A DNA stretch of 18,955 bases from Bacteroidia bacterium (GTDB lineage Bacteria; Bacteroidota; Bacteroidia; Chitinophagales; Saprospiraceae), in the NCBI GenBank assembly GCA_030431945.1, contig JAUIIF010000020.1, forward strand, positions 1 to 18,955. The letters run 5' to 3'. Positions 12,221-18,955 of this stretch are shown one piece after another. Every line of letters starts with the position of its first letter. The stretch's first letter is position 1. The translations under genes and the position numbers were made by a program. Below the pieces are notes generated by a model. The model searched no databases, was not told the origin of the DNA, and was given only the letters and a program-made list of their open reading frames with translations.

Positions 12221-14323
12221 ATGATCAACTACCGCAAAGACACCGACGATATTGTTACCCTGATCCTCGACATGTCAGGCCGGGCCAGTAATTTGCTCAA
12301 CCACGAGCTGGTTACGGCCTTTCAGCCCGTGATTCAGCACTTGCAGCGGGAGAAGGCAGCTGGTCGGCTGCAGGGGGTAATCATCACTTCTGCAAAAAAA
12401 GACTTTTTGCAGGGAGGCGACCTGGCCTACCTGCAGGAACTCAAAGATGCCCAGAAAGCCTTCACCGCCGCCCAGCAGTTAAAGGCTTTTTTGCGCGACC
12501 TGGAGCGGCCGGGGGTGCCCGTAGTTGCCGCCATCAACGGTGATGCCATCGGTACGGGGTTTGAACTGGCGCTGGCCTGCCATCACCGCATCGCGGTGGC
12601 CAACCCTAAAACCCGGCTGGGGCATCCGGAGGTGAAGATCGGACTGATCCCCAGCGGCGGTGCCGTCATTCGCCTGATGTGGTTGCTGGGGATCGAACGC
12701 GCCTACCCCCTGCTGTTGGAAGGGCGGCGCTACAGCCCCCAGGAAGCGCTGAAGGTGGGAATTATTGACGACTTGGCGGAAGACTACCACGACCTCATCC
12801 GGAAAGCTAAAAAATGGCTCCTCTCCGACCCGCCGACCCGCCGCCCGTGGGACGAGGAAGGAGGAGGCATCCCCGGCGGTACCGCGGCCGACCCTAACCT
12901 GGGACACCGGATTCGCCTGCTCACGGCACGTTTGTCCGCTGATTCCAATGACCTTTACCCCGCCCAGCGGGCCATCATCGATCTGCTGGCGGAAGGATCA
13001 CGGGTAGATTTTGAAACGGCGCTGCGTCTCGACAGCAGGTACTACGCCCGGGTGGCGACGGGAGAGGTCAGCAACAATATGATTTCTACCTTCTGGTTTG
13101 ACAAGCAGGCTGTACGCACCAACGGGCTGGGCCGTCCCAAAGGTTACGGTAAGTTCCGACCACGCCGCGTCGGTATCATCGGGGCCGGCAGGATGGGCTC
13201 CGGGATCGCTTTTCTCTGCCTGCGCAACGGGTTGGAAGTTATCCTGAAAGACGTCAGCCAGCCCATCGCCGACCGGGGGCGGGAATACGTGATTGAACGC
13301 ATCGACGAATACATTGAACGTGGCACGTTCCAACCCTCCGAACGGGAAGAATTGCTCAGCCGCATCTCGACGACGGACCAAAGCACTGCCTTCAAGGATT
13401 GCGACATCGTCGTGGAGGCCGTCTTCGAAAATAAAGCCGTTAAGCAAAAAGTAACCCGTGAGGCGGAAGAGCAGCTGGATGAGTTTGCGGTATTTGCCAC
13501 CAATACGATCTCGATTCCGATCACCGAACTCGGAAAGGAAAGCCTGCGACCGGAAAACTACGTCGGGATTCACTTCTTCCCACCGGCTGAAAAAACGGCC
13601 GTGGTGGAAGTCATCAAAGGCGCAGATACGAGTGATGAAACCATTGCCCGGGCCTTCGATTTTGCCACAACCATCCGCAAAGTGCCGGCCGTGGTAAAAG
13701 ACAGCTGGGGCTTTTTTGCGGCCCGGGTGCAGAACACCTACATTCTTGAAGGTGTCACCATGCTGAACGAAGGTTACCCCGCCGCCCTGGTAGAAAACAT
13801 GGGCCGCCAGGCCGGGATGGAAAAAGGCCCGCTGGCCCTGGCGGATGAGTTAGGCCTCAGCCTGGTGCTGCGCTACGAGCAACAGGCTGCCCGGCATTAC
13901 GGCGATAAATACCAGCAACACCCCGCCGTGCCGGCGCTGCACACCATGCTCGATGACCTGAACCGGGGCGGACGCCACAAACGAGCAGGATTTTACGAGT
14001 ACGAAACGGATGGTACCGCCCGGCTCTGGACCGGAATCGCCGACCACTTCCCCGTGACCAAAACAGACTATGACCGGCGGCGCATGAAGGACCGCTTTCT
14101 CTTTTGCCAGGTCATTGAAGCCGGCTGGTGCCTGCAGGAAAAAGTGATTACGGAACCCGCAGCCGCTAACCTTACCAGCGTCTACGGCTGGGGGTTCCCG
14201 GGGTACACCGGGGGCGTTTTGCGCTACGTGGAGAGTTACGGGCGGGCCGCTTTTGCGGAGCGCGCTAAAGAGTTGGTAGAACGCTACGGGCAGCGGTTCT
14301 CGGTACCGAAATACCTGCGGTAA
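12221..14323 (+). CDS. FadB/FadJ-like enoyl-CoA hydratase / 3-hydroxyacyl-CoA dehydrogenase
   Basis: Multifunctional alpha-subunit-like protein of beta-oxidation, 700 residues. The N-terminal crotonase domain (about 1-200) keeps both catalytic glutamates: Glu115 in GTGFELALA and Glu137 in GHPEVKIG. A middle linker (200-310) includes a Gly/Pro-rich insert near 205-225. The NAD-binding Rossmann motif VGIIGAGRMGSGIAF spans 317-331. In the dehydrogenase site His451 (GIHFF) and Glu463 (VVEVIKG) are kept. The usual Ser of NTSS is Ile430 (NTIS), the Asn of HFFNP is Pro454, and the Asn/Ser of GFF-xxR is Ala501. The C-terminal domain ends in the family block YGWGFPGYTGGVLRY. It follows the altered thiolase by 53 bases, the usual beta-oxidation gene pair. 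Hydratase activity is likely; dehydrogenase activity is less certain. Confidence 0.92.
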   Translation: MINYRKDTDDIVTLILDMSGRASNLLNHELVTAFQPVIQHLQREKAAGRLQGVIITSAKKDFLQGGDLAYLQELKDAQKAFTAAQQLKAFLRDLERPGVPVVAAINGDAIGTGFELALACHHRIAVANPKTRLGHPEVKIGLIPSGGAVIRLMWLLGIERAYPLLLEGRRYSPQEALKVGIIDDLAEDYHDLIRKAKKWLLSDPPTRRPWDEEGGGIPGGTAADPNLGHRIRLLTARLSADSNDLYPAQRAIIDLLAEGSRVDFETALRLDSRYYARVATGEVSNNMISTFWFDKQAVRTNGLGRPKGYGKFRPRRVGIIGAGRMGSGIAFLCLRNGLEVILKDVSQPIADRGREYVIERIDEYIERGTFQPSEREELLSRISTTDQSTAFKDCDIVVEAVFENKAVKQKVTREAEEQLDEFAVFATNTISIPITELGKESLRPENYVGIHFFPPAEKTAVVEVIKGADTSDETIARAFDFATTIRKVPAVVKDSWGFFAARVQNTYILEGVTMLNEGYPAALVENMGRQAGMEKGPLALADELGLSLVLRYEQQAARHYGDKYQQHPAVPALHTMLDDLNRGGRHKRAGFYEYETDGTARLWTGIADHFPVTKTDYDRRRMKDRFLFCQVIEAGWCLQEKVITEPAAANLTSVYGWGFPGYTGGVLRYVESYGRAAFAERAKELVERYGQRFSVPKYLR

Positions 14324-14473
14324 CCAAGGGTTGCGGAATAAAGGAATTTGTAACTAAAGTTATAGGGTACCCTCACCGGGGCGGCCGGAGCTTTGCAATA
14401 AATAATTGTAGAGCGGCTTCCCTTAACCCTCCTTTTTCCTAAAACCCCGCTTTACACCAAAACCCTGTGAATT

Positions 14474-16435
14474 ATGAGTCGTAGAAAAGTAAATGCCCAG
14501 AGCGTTCGGCAGCTGGCTGCCCAGATCGCCCATGATCGCATCCACCCGCAGCAGCGGGAGAATGGCGATGAACAACGTTTCCGCCATTGCGCCAGCACCA
14601 CCGCCATTCATAACCTGGACAAAGAGGGGCTACCCAGCTACCTGGCCTCCTACACCAAGGGCCTGCCCCACAACCCCACCACCGGACTGGTAGACAACCC
14701 GGACCATTTTCAGCTTTTCGTCCGCGCCATCGACAGTGGCGATTTCCGGGATTTTCGGGACACTCCCCTGGGCCACAAAGACAACTGCGGCGGTAACACC
14801 TGTATCCCGGCCTGGCTTTCCGCCAAGGCACAGACCACCCCCGGTCTGACCGTCCGTGCCTGGGAAAGCCAGAGCGCCGGCCTTGCCTATGACCTGGAAG
14901 GACCGGACCCCCAGTCCCTTTCCATGCCCCCCGCGCCGACCATCGGTAGTGATGAGCTGACGGCAGAAATGGGCGAAGTCTACGTTCAGGCACTGCTGCG
15001 GGATGTACCGTTCCGCCACTTCTCCGCCGGCGTCATGGGCCTGGGCGTAACGAAGGACAAAGACGACATCTCCGCCACCAATTTCCTGGACATCGTAGAA
15101 GGCAAGAAACCCCAGGTGGAAAAAATTAAAGCGTTGACCGACGAACTGGCCGACCTGCCCTGGTTCAACGGTACCGGACCAGTGCCAAGTGCGGAGGCTA
15201 CCGCCCGCCGCCGGACCGCGCCTTCCCCCGCCACCGCTTTTCGGGGCATCACCCGCGGCGACGATGTCGGCCCCTACCTTTCCCAGTTCCTGCTGGCCGG
15301 CGACGCCGGCTTCGGCGGCGAACGCAGCCCGGCCGCTGGCCGCATCAGTTACGGAGCCATTGATATTGATCAGCGAATCCGGATCGCAGAGCCAGGCAAG
15401 GATTACATGACCAGCTGGGAGGAGTTCATTGACGTTCAGAACGCCGCCGACCTGCGCAGAGCAGAAAGCTACCAGGCAGCACCCGCCCGGCGGTTCATTT
15501 ACACGCCCCGCGACCTGGCAACTTACGTGCACTACGATGCTCTGTACGAAGCTTACCTGAACGCCTGTATCTTACTCCTCAATAATAATACCCCCTTCGA
15601 TCCGGGCATCCCGTTTCAGACGGCAGACAACGTCGACCACCAGCAGGGCTTCGCCCACTTTGGTGGCCCGCACGTCCTTTCGCTGGTCACCGAGGTCGCG
15701 ACCAGAGCCCTCAAGGCCGTTCGTTTTCAGAAATACAACGTGCACCGCCGTTGCCGGCCCGAGGTACTGGCGGCCCGGATCCATCAGGCTGAGGTACTGA
15801 AAGACCAGGCTCCCGCCCTCCTGCAAATGCAAGCGGACCTGAGTAATATTCTGGACGAAGTAAAGACCCATAACGCGCTACAAAACAATGGTAAACCGGC
15901 CCCGGAAGATGCCGACAGTTACCTGCTGCCCATGGCTTTTTGCGAAGGCTCGCCGATGCACCCCGCGTACGGCGCCGGCCACGCCACCGTTGCCGGTGCC
16001 TGCGTGACCATCCTGAAAGCTTTCTTCGATCACTGCACGCCCTTATCCCTGATCGACCCCGCCGATCCGGCCGCCAGTGAAGCCAATCAGATTACCAGCC
16101 TGGCTGAGGTGTTGCCGTACCCTGGTTATCAGCTGAAGTCCGCTAACCTGGCGTTCGTGGCGACTAATAACGGGAACCAGCTGGATGTCATTCCCGTACT
16201 GGATAAAAACTGTAAGCTGGCCCAGCTCACCGTAGAAGGAGAACTCAACAAACTGGCCTCCAACATCGCTATTGGCCGGGATTGGGCCGGCGTCCACTAC
16301 TTCACGGATTACTACGAATCCCTGTTGATGGGAGAGGCCATTGCCATCAACATCCTGGAGGAACAGAAGCTGACGTTTGGAGAAAACTTCTCCATGACCC
16401 TGCCGAAATTTGACGGAACGACCATCCGTATTTAA
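14474..16435 (+). CDS. Vanadium-dependent haloperoxidase (algal bromoperoxidase-like)
   Basis: Oxidises halide with hydrogen peroxide at a vanadate centre to give hypohalous acid; the fold is shared with PAP2 acid phosphatases. At 653 residues it is long, with about 400 residues before the catalytic core. The vanadate-binding set is readable: Lys420 and Arg428 in KYNVHRRCRPE, His496 (MHPAYGAGHA), Gly502 and His503, then Arg602 and His608 in GRDWAGVHYFTD. Spacing Lys-to-Arg (8) and Arg-to-His (6) matches brown-algal bromoperoxidases. The PSGH serine is Ala501 here (GAGH). There is no evident signal peptide at the ATG at 14474, although many relatives are exported. It lies 150 bases after the fadB-like gene and ends before a strong hairpin, so it is probably its own unit. 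Halide preference cannot be told from the sequence. Confidence 0.93.
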   Translation: MSRRKVNAQSVRQLAAQIAHDRIHPQQRENGDEQRFRHCASTTAIHNLDKEGLPSYLASYTKGLPHNPTTGLVDNPDHFQLFVRAIDSGDFRDFRDTPLGHKDNCGGNTCIPAWLSAKAQTTPGLTVRAWESQSAGLAYDLEGPDPQSLSMPPAPTIGSDELTAEMGEVYVQALLRDVPFRHFSAGVMGLGVTKDKDDISATNFLDIVEGKKPQVEKIKALTDELADLPWFNGTGPVPSAEATARRRTAPSPATAFRGITRGDDVGPYLSQFLLAGDAGFGGERSPAAGRISYGAIDIDQRIRIAEPGKDYMTSWEEFIDVQNAADLRRAESYQAAPARRFIYTPRDLATYVHYDALYEAYLNACILLLNNNTPFDPGIPFQTADNVDHQQGFAHFGGPHVLSLVTEVATRALKAVRFQKYNVHRRCRPEVLAARIHQAEVLKDQAPALLQMQADLSNILDEVKTHNALQNNGKPAPEDADSYLLPMAFCEGSPMHPAYGAGHATVAGACVTILKAFFDHCTPLSLIDPADPAASEANQITSLAEVLPYPGYQLKSANLAFVATNNGNQLDVIPVLDKNCKLAQLTVEGELNKLASNIAIGRDWAGVHYFTDYYESLLMGEAIAINILEEQKLTFGENFSMTLPKFDGTTIRI

Positions 16436-16460
16436 TCGTCCGGTCCAGTTTTGCATAGTC

Positions 16461-16495
16461 GTGAGCGCTGTCAACCAAAAGTTGGCAGCGCTCAC
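16461..16495 (+). terminator. Terminator hairpin after the haloperoxidase
   Basis: GTGAGCGCTGTCAAC (16461-16475) pairs with GTTGGCAGCGCTCAC (16481-16495), 15 pairs with one G-U, around a CAAAA loop. The following sequence TTGCTG is a poor U-tract, but the stem is strong and lies 25 bases after the stop. Confidence 0.75.
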
Positions 16496-16514
16496 TTGCT
16501 GTAGCTAACTGCCG

Positions 16515-16522
16515 TACCTTGC
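16515..16522 (+). promoter_or_regulatory. Possible -7 element for the pseudouridine synthase
   Basis: TACCTTGC, 6 of 8 to TAnnTTTG, 25 bases before the ATG at 16548. Weak. Confidence 0.22.
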
Positions 16523-16547
16523 ACCACCCAATACCGATCAACCTACC

Positions 16548-17222
16548 ATGGCCACAGCACTACTTACGATTATTCACGAAGGGCCGGGCTACGTTGTCAT
16601 TGACAAGCCGGCCGGCATCGCTACGGAAGTGAATTTTACCAACGATACGGTAGAGGCGCGGGCGCAGGTGCAGTGGAAGCGACCGAAGAGCAATAAACAG
16701 CCCTTTGTCGGTATCGTCCATCGCCTGGACCGACCGGTCAGCGGAGCACTCTTACTGGCCAGGAATAAGTCGACCCTGGTACGCCTGAACCAGGCTTTTG
16801 CCGAAAAACAAGTAGCCAAAGTCTACCTGGCCTTAACCGAGCACCCGCTTCCCGCGCCGGCCGGAAGGCTGCAACATTTTATTGCCCGGGATCCGTCCGG
16901 GCGCAGGGCCGTGGCGGCAACGCGCCCCCTGCCGGGGGCGAAGTCCGCTTTGTTGGAATACCAGCTTTTGCAGACAAGAGAAAACGGCTACCTCTACGAA
17001 ATCAAGCCAATAACCGGACGGTTTCACCAAATCAGGGTACAACTGGCGACCGCCGGAGCCCCCATCGTCGGAGACGCCACCTACGGTTCGCAACGCTTTT
17101 ATCTCCCGCAGGCCATTTGCCTGCACGCGCATCAGCTTACTTTTCCCGCCGCCGCCGGCGGGCAGGAAACCGTGACCGCTCCTCTGCCTGCCTGGGCGGA
17201 AGGACTGACGAACGGGGAGTAA
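16548..17222 (+). CDS. RluA-family pseudouridine synthase
   Basis: Converts uridine to pseudouridine in rRNA or tRNA; the exact target is not readable from the sequence. The 224 residues are one catalytic domain without an S4 RNA-binding domain, like RluA or TruC. Signature motifs are present: YVVIDKPAGIAT (15-26), the catalytic HRLDRPVSGALLL with Asp61, KVYLAL (91-96), ITGRFHQIRVQL with the conserved RxHQIR-type sequence, and IVGDATYG. The C-terminus is short. The ATG at 16548 matches where the family begins. It stands between the haloperoxidase terminator and the msrA promoter region. Confidence 0.93.
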   Translation: MATALLTIIHEGPGYVVIDKPAGIATEVNFTNDTVEARAQVQWKRPKSNKQPFVGIVHRLDRPVSGALLLARNKSTLVRLNQAFAEKQVAKVYLALTEHPLPAPAGRLQHFIARDPSGRRAVAATRPLPGAKSALLEYQLLQTRENGYLYEIKPITGRFHQIRVQLATAGAPIVGDATYGSQRFYLPQAICLHAHQLTFPAAAGGQETVTAPLPAWAEGLTNGE

Positions 17223-17235
17223 GCTTTCTCCGGCT

Positions 17236-17247
17236 CCCGCCGGCGGG
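17236..17247. repeat. GC palindrome after the pseudouridine synthase
   Basis: CCCGCCGGCGGG is a perfect 12-base palindrome 13 bases after the stop, followed by CGGGTTTA. It could act as a weak transcription stop; no proper loop or U-tract. Confidence 0.3.
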
Positions 17248-17280
17248 CGGGTTTACCCGGCTTGCTCACTGTCCTTACCG

Positions 17281-17299
17281 GGCACCAGCGTCCGCGCCC
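17281..17299 (-). repeat. Dispersed 19-base repeat, intergenic copy within a hairpin
   Basis: The reverse complement reads GGGCGCGGACGCTGGTGCC, a full match to the 17-base consensus core. It lies inside a possible stem: ACCGGGC (17277-17283) and GCCCGGT (17309-17315). It is in the 204-base gap between the pseudouridine synthase and msrA genes. Confidence 0.55.
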
Positions 17300-17377
17300 T
17301 CCTGTTTGGCCCGGTGCGCGTATTTTCGGCAGCGAACGTCGGGAAGCGCCAGTTCCCGTGGTTTCGGGGCCTCCCGA

Positions 17378-17385
17378 TAACCTTG
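17378..17385 (+). promoter_or_regulatory. Possible -7 element for msrA
   Basis: TAACCTTG, 7 of 8 to TAnnTTTG, 41 bases before the ATG at 17427. No clear -33. Confidence 0.27.
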
Positions 17386-17426
17386 TCGTCCCAATTGCGT
17401 TATACCGGTAAACGAAATACAAAATC

Positions 17427-18155
17427 ATGAGATTTTCCCTTGCTTCTCTGCCCCTGTTGCTCTTGCTGATCCTCAGCTCCACGGCCTGCGACAGCCAAAA
17501 AACGAACTCCGGAACGGTAGCTGGGGACCAGCCGGCCCTGCAAAAAGGAAACCCCAACCCGGCAGGAGACCTGACGATTGCAGAACTGGACGCCAAGTAC
17601 CCGGGCATGGAAAAAGCCTACTTCGCCGGAGGCTGCTTCTGGTGTACCGAAGCTTCCTTTGACCGCATAAGCGGTGTCGCTGCCGTATGGTCCGGTTACG
17701 CCGGCGGCAAGGAGGTGAACCCGACTTACTACGAAGTCGCCTCGGGCAAGACGGGGCACGCCGAAGCCATCGTGGTGTATTACGACCCCGCGGTAAGAAC
17801 GTACGACGACCTGCTGGAGGTTTTCTTCGTCGCGCACGATCCCACCCAGCTGAACCGGCAGGGACCGGACGTTGGGACGCAGTACCGCAGCACTATTTTC
17901 CCACTTAGTGAGGAGCAGGGCGAACGGGCCAGGGCTAAAATCGCTGCCCTGAATGAAAGCGGAAAGTTCTCGGCCAAGATTGCCACGACCATCGAAGACC
18001 CGATCGAGTTTTACGTTGCCGAAGGCTACCACCAGGATTATTACGAAGACTCCAGCAATCCGAACCAGAGTTACGTGCAGAACGTCAGCCGCCCGAAGGT
18101 GGAAAAAGTGATGAAGGTTTTTAAAGATTGGCTGAAGCCGGAATTCGTGAAGTAA
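17427..18155 (+). CDS. msrA: Peptide methionine (S)-S-oxide reductase MsrA, lipoprotein form
   Basis: Repairs oxidised methionine (S-sulfoxide) in proteins. The 242 residues begin with a lipoprotein signal (hydrophobic LPLLLLLILSS, lipobox SSTAC, Cys21). A short linker follows, then the MsrA domain (about 60-235). Catalytic Cys70 is in GGCFWCTEASF, with Cys73 as the near partner; SGYAGG, YYEVASGKTGHAEAI, HDPTQLNRQGPDVGTQYRS and the EGYHQDYY block complete the family. No MsrB domain is fused. The lipobox places it outside the cytoplasm, attached to a membrane, where it would repair envelope proteins. This makes sense near a hypohalite-forming haloperoxidase, but the genes are probably separate units, so the link is only inference. 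Confidence 0.95.
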   Translation: MRFSLASLPLLLLLILSSTACDSQKTNSGTVAGDQPALQKGNPNPAGDLTIAELDAKYPGMEKAYFAGGCFWCTEASFDRISGVAAVWSGYAGGKEVNPTYYEVASGKTGHAEAIVVYYDPAVRTYDDLLEVFFVAHDPTQLNRQGPDVGTQYRSTIFPLSEEQGERARAKIAALNESGKFSAKIATTIEDPIEFYVAEGYHQDYYEDSSNPNQSYVQNVSRPKVEKVMKVFKDWLKPEFVK

Positions 18156-18325
18156 ACGGCCATCATCTGGCAAATGGCGTACTGATGGAGCGGGAGGCAC
18201 CCCGGGCTTCCCGGCGGACGACTGCCCCGTAGCCCGGAACGAAGCCAGTTCGTCCCTTCACGTACCGGCCGGCGGCTACCCTGGTCATAATGCGCAGTTA
18301 TGACATTATTTTTATTTGGGGTGAC

Positions 18326-18333
18326 TACCTTCG
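18326..18333 (+). promoter_or_regulatory. Possible -7 element for the ArsC-family gene, implying a leaderless mRNA
   Basis: TACCTTCG, 7 of 8 to TAnnTTTG, ending four bases before the ATG at 18338. If used, transcription would start at or very near the start codon. Confidence 0.3.
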
Positions 18334-18337
18334 CGCC

Positions 18338-18691
18338 ATGGCAAAAATGTACCAACTTTCTACCTGTTCCACCTGCAAACGCATCATCTCCGAACTGGGT
18401 GAACAGCCCGACCTGGAAATCATCAACATCAAAACGGACGCGATCACGCCCGAACAATTGGATGAAATGGCTCGCCTGGCCGGCAGCTACGAAAAGCTGT
18501 TTAGCCGCAATGCACGCAAATACCGGAGCCAGGGCCTGAACAAGCAGGAACTGACGGAGGAGGACTACCGTCGCCTGATCCTCGAAGAGTATACTTTCCT
18601 GAAGCGACCGGTAACCATCGTCGGTGAGCAGATTTTTATCGGTAACCGTCCGAAAGCAGTAGCCGCCACCAAGGAAGCGCTGCGCAACTGA
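18338..18691 (+). CDS. ArsC/Spx-family thioredoxin-fold protein (arsenate reductase-like)
   Basis: A cytosolic protein of 117 residues in the ArsC/Spx/YffB group. The CxxC pair is Cys10 and Cys13 in LSTCSTCKRI. The family-typical parts follow: INIKTDAITPEQLDEM, LAGSYEKLFSRNARKYR, LTEEDYRRLILEEYTFLKRPV with Arg90-Pro91, and IFIGNRPKAV. I chose the ATG at 18338; the frame is open to an upstream ATG at 18290, but those 16 residues are unlike the family, and a promoter-like element lies inside them. True arsenate reduction is unproven for this subgroup, there are no ars genes beside it, and a general disulfide or Spx-like role is equally possible. Confidence 0.88.
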   Translation: MAKMYQLSTCSTCKRIISELGEQPDLEIINIKTDAITPEQLDEMARLAGSYEKLFSRNARKYRSQGLNKQELTEEDYRRLILEEYTFLKRPVTIVGEQIFIGNRPKAVAATKEALRN

Positions 18692-18721
18692 CATCATCGT
18701 GCCGCCCTTTCTGCGTGCTCG

Positions 18722-18740
18722 GGGCGCGGCCGCAGGTGCG
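18722..18740 (+). repeat. Dispersed 19-base repeat, intergenic copy
   Basis: GGGCGCGGCCGCAGGTGCG, full match to the consensus core. It lies in the 149-base gap before hemF, followed by GGGCAGAGAGGGG (18754-18766). A similar string, reverse-complemented, accompanies the copy at 10760 (CCCCCTTTCTCTGCCC near 10788), so the repeated unit may be longer than 19 bases. Confidence 0.6.
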
Positions 18741-18840
18741 AAGCAGGCGGACCGGGCAGAGAGGGGATCAACTGAACAACGCCCTTTTTGCCCCCCCTTT
18801 TTGATCGCCGCCTGCAACGTCCGTAATTCCCCCCTTTCCT

Positions 18841-18955
18841 ATGCCTGATCGTCATGAAATAACCACCTTTTTCCAAGCTTTGCAGGACGACATCTGTGCA
18901 CAGCTGCGTGCCGCCGATGGCGGCACCTTCCGCGAAGATAGCTGGGAACGCCCCG
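18841..18955 (+). CDS. hemF: Oxygen-dependent coproporphyrinogen III oxidase, 5' part
   Basis: Aerobic heme synthesis enzyme that oxidatively decarboxylates coproporphyrinogen III to protoporphyrinogen IX, in the cytosol. Only the first 38 codons are present; the gene runs off the right edge. The visible N-terminus has the HemF pattern: FFQALQDDICAQLRAADGG followed by TFREDSWERP, matching the helix and the F-x-x-D-x-W-x-R-P block that starts HemF proteins. The ATG at 18841 is at the normal family start. Assignment rests on this short stretch alone. Confidence 0.8.
   Translation, partial: MPDRHEITTFFQALQDDICAQLRAADGGTFREDSWERP

Noticed and set aside
14630..15532. 300-codon minus-strand open frame inside the haloperoxidase gene
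   Set aside because: Gly/Val-rich antisense product typical of GC-rich coding strands; no motifs.
16654..16672. AGGCGCGGGCGCAGGTGCA as another copy of the dispersed repeat
   Set aside because: Differs in the core, and encodes conserved-looking protein sequence (VEARAQVQ) of the pseudouridine synthase, so coincidence is likely.
17400..18200. 266-codon minus-strand open frame opposite msrA
   Set aside because: Antisense shadow of a complete MsrA.
1..18955. CRISPR arrays, tRNA or rRNA genes, insertion sequences, phage or defence genes
   Set aside because: I looked on both strands and saw no regularly spaced repeats with unique spacers, no cloverleaf-like tRNA sequences and no transposase, integrase, nuclease or toxin genes.

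Overview
The window looks like a chromosomal segment of a high-GC, probably marine member of the Bacteroidota, most likely a Lewinella-like Saprospirales bacterium. The phylum-level evidence is strong. There is a conserved bamD - rpoZ (Bacteroidota-type omega) - coaBC - porD (DUF4835, type IX secretion) run on the minus strand, start codons generally lack Shine-Dalgarno sequences, and several genes are preceded by matches to the Bacteroidota -7 promoter element TAnnTTTG. The Lewinella-like and marine assignments are inference, from the GC content, the vanadium haloperoxidase and the general look of the proteins.

Layout. 1-2600 (minus): a two-domain membrane protein of unknown function and a Tas-like aldo/keto reductase. 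2600-5050 (plus): an ECF-type sigma factor, a strong terminator, an 82-aa protein in the position of a zinc anti-sigma factor but without its cysteines, and a type IB DNA topoisomerase. 5019-8841 (minus): porD, coaBC, rpoZ and bamD, with a strong terminator between rpoZ and coaBC. 9073-10604 (plus): a DUF3137 membrane protein and an RDD membrane protein. 10605-10952: a 348-base non-coding stretch with two inverted copies of a dispersed 19-base repeat. 10953-14323 (plus): a two-gene fatty-acid beta-oxidation-like unit, thiolase plus FadB/FadJ-like multifunctional protein. 14474-16435: a vanadium-dependent haloperoxidase. 16548-18691: an RluA-family pseudouridine synthase, a lipoprotein-type methionine sulfoxide reductase A and an ArsC/Spx-family protein. 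18841 to the end: the first 38 codons of hemF.

Most of this is core housekeeping: envelope assembly, coenzyme A synthesis, transcription, RNA modification, heme synthesis and oxidant repair. The most unusual item is the thiolase at 10953-12167. It aligns by eye along its full length with FadA-type thiolases, but all three catalytic positions (Cys, His, Cys) are replaced by Asn, Glu and Asp. It sits directly upstream of a FadB-like protein whose hydratase glutamates and dehydrogenase His/Glu pair are kept, while other dehydrogenase active-site positions are changed. This suggests a beta-oxidation-derived complex with a non-thiolytic beta subunit. Other notable items are a REP-like triple palindrome inserted in frame into the CoaC-CoaB linker, a family of about seven copies of a 19-base GC-rich repeat scattered through the window, a 21-base tandem repeat filling the thiolase-fadB gap, and the cysteine-less putative anti-sigma protein. 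All assignments were made by reading the sequence; no database search was run.
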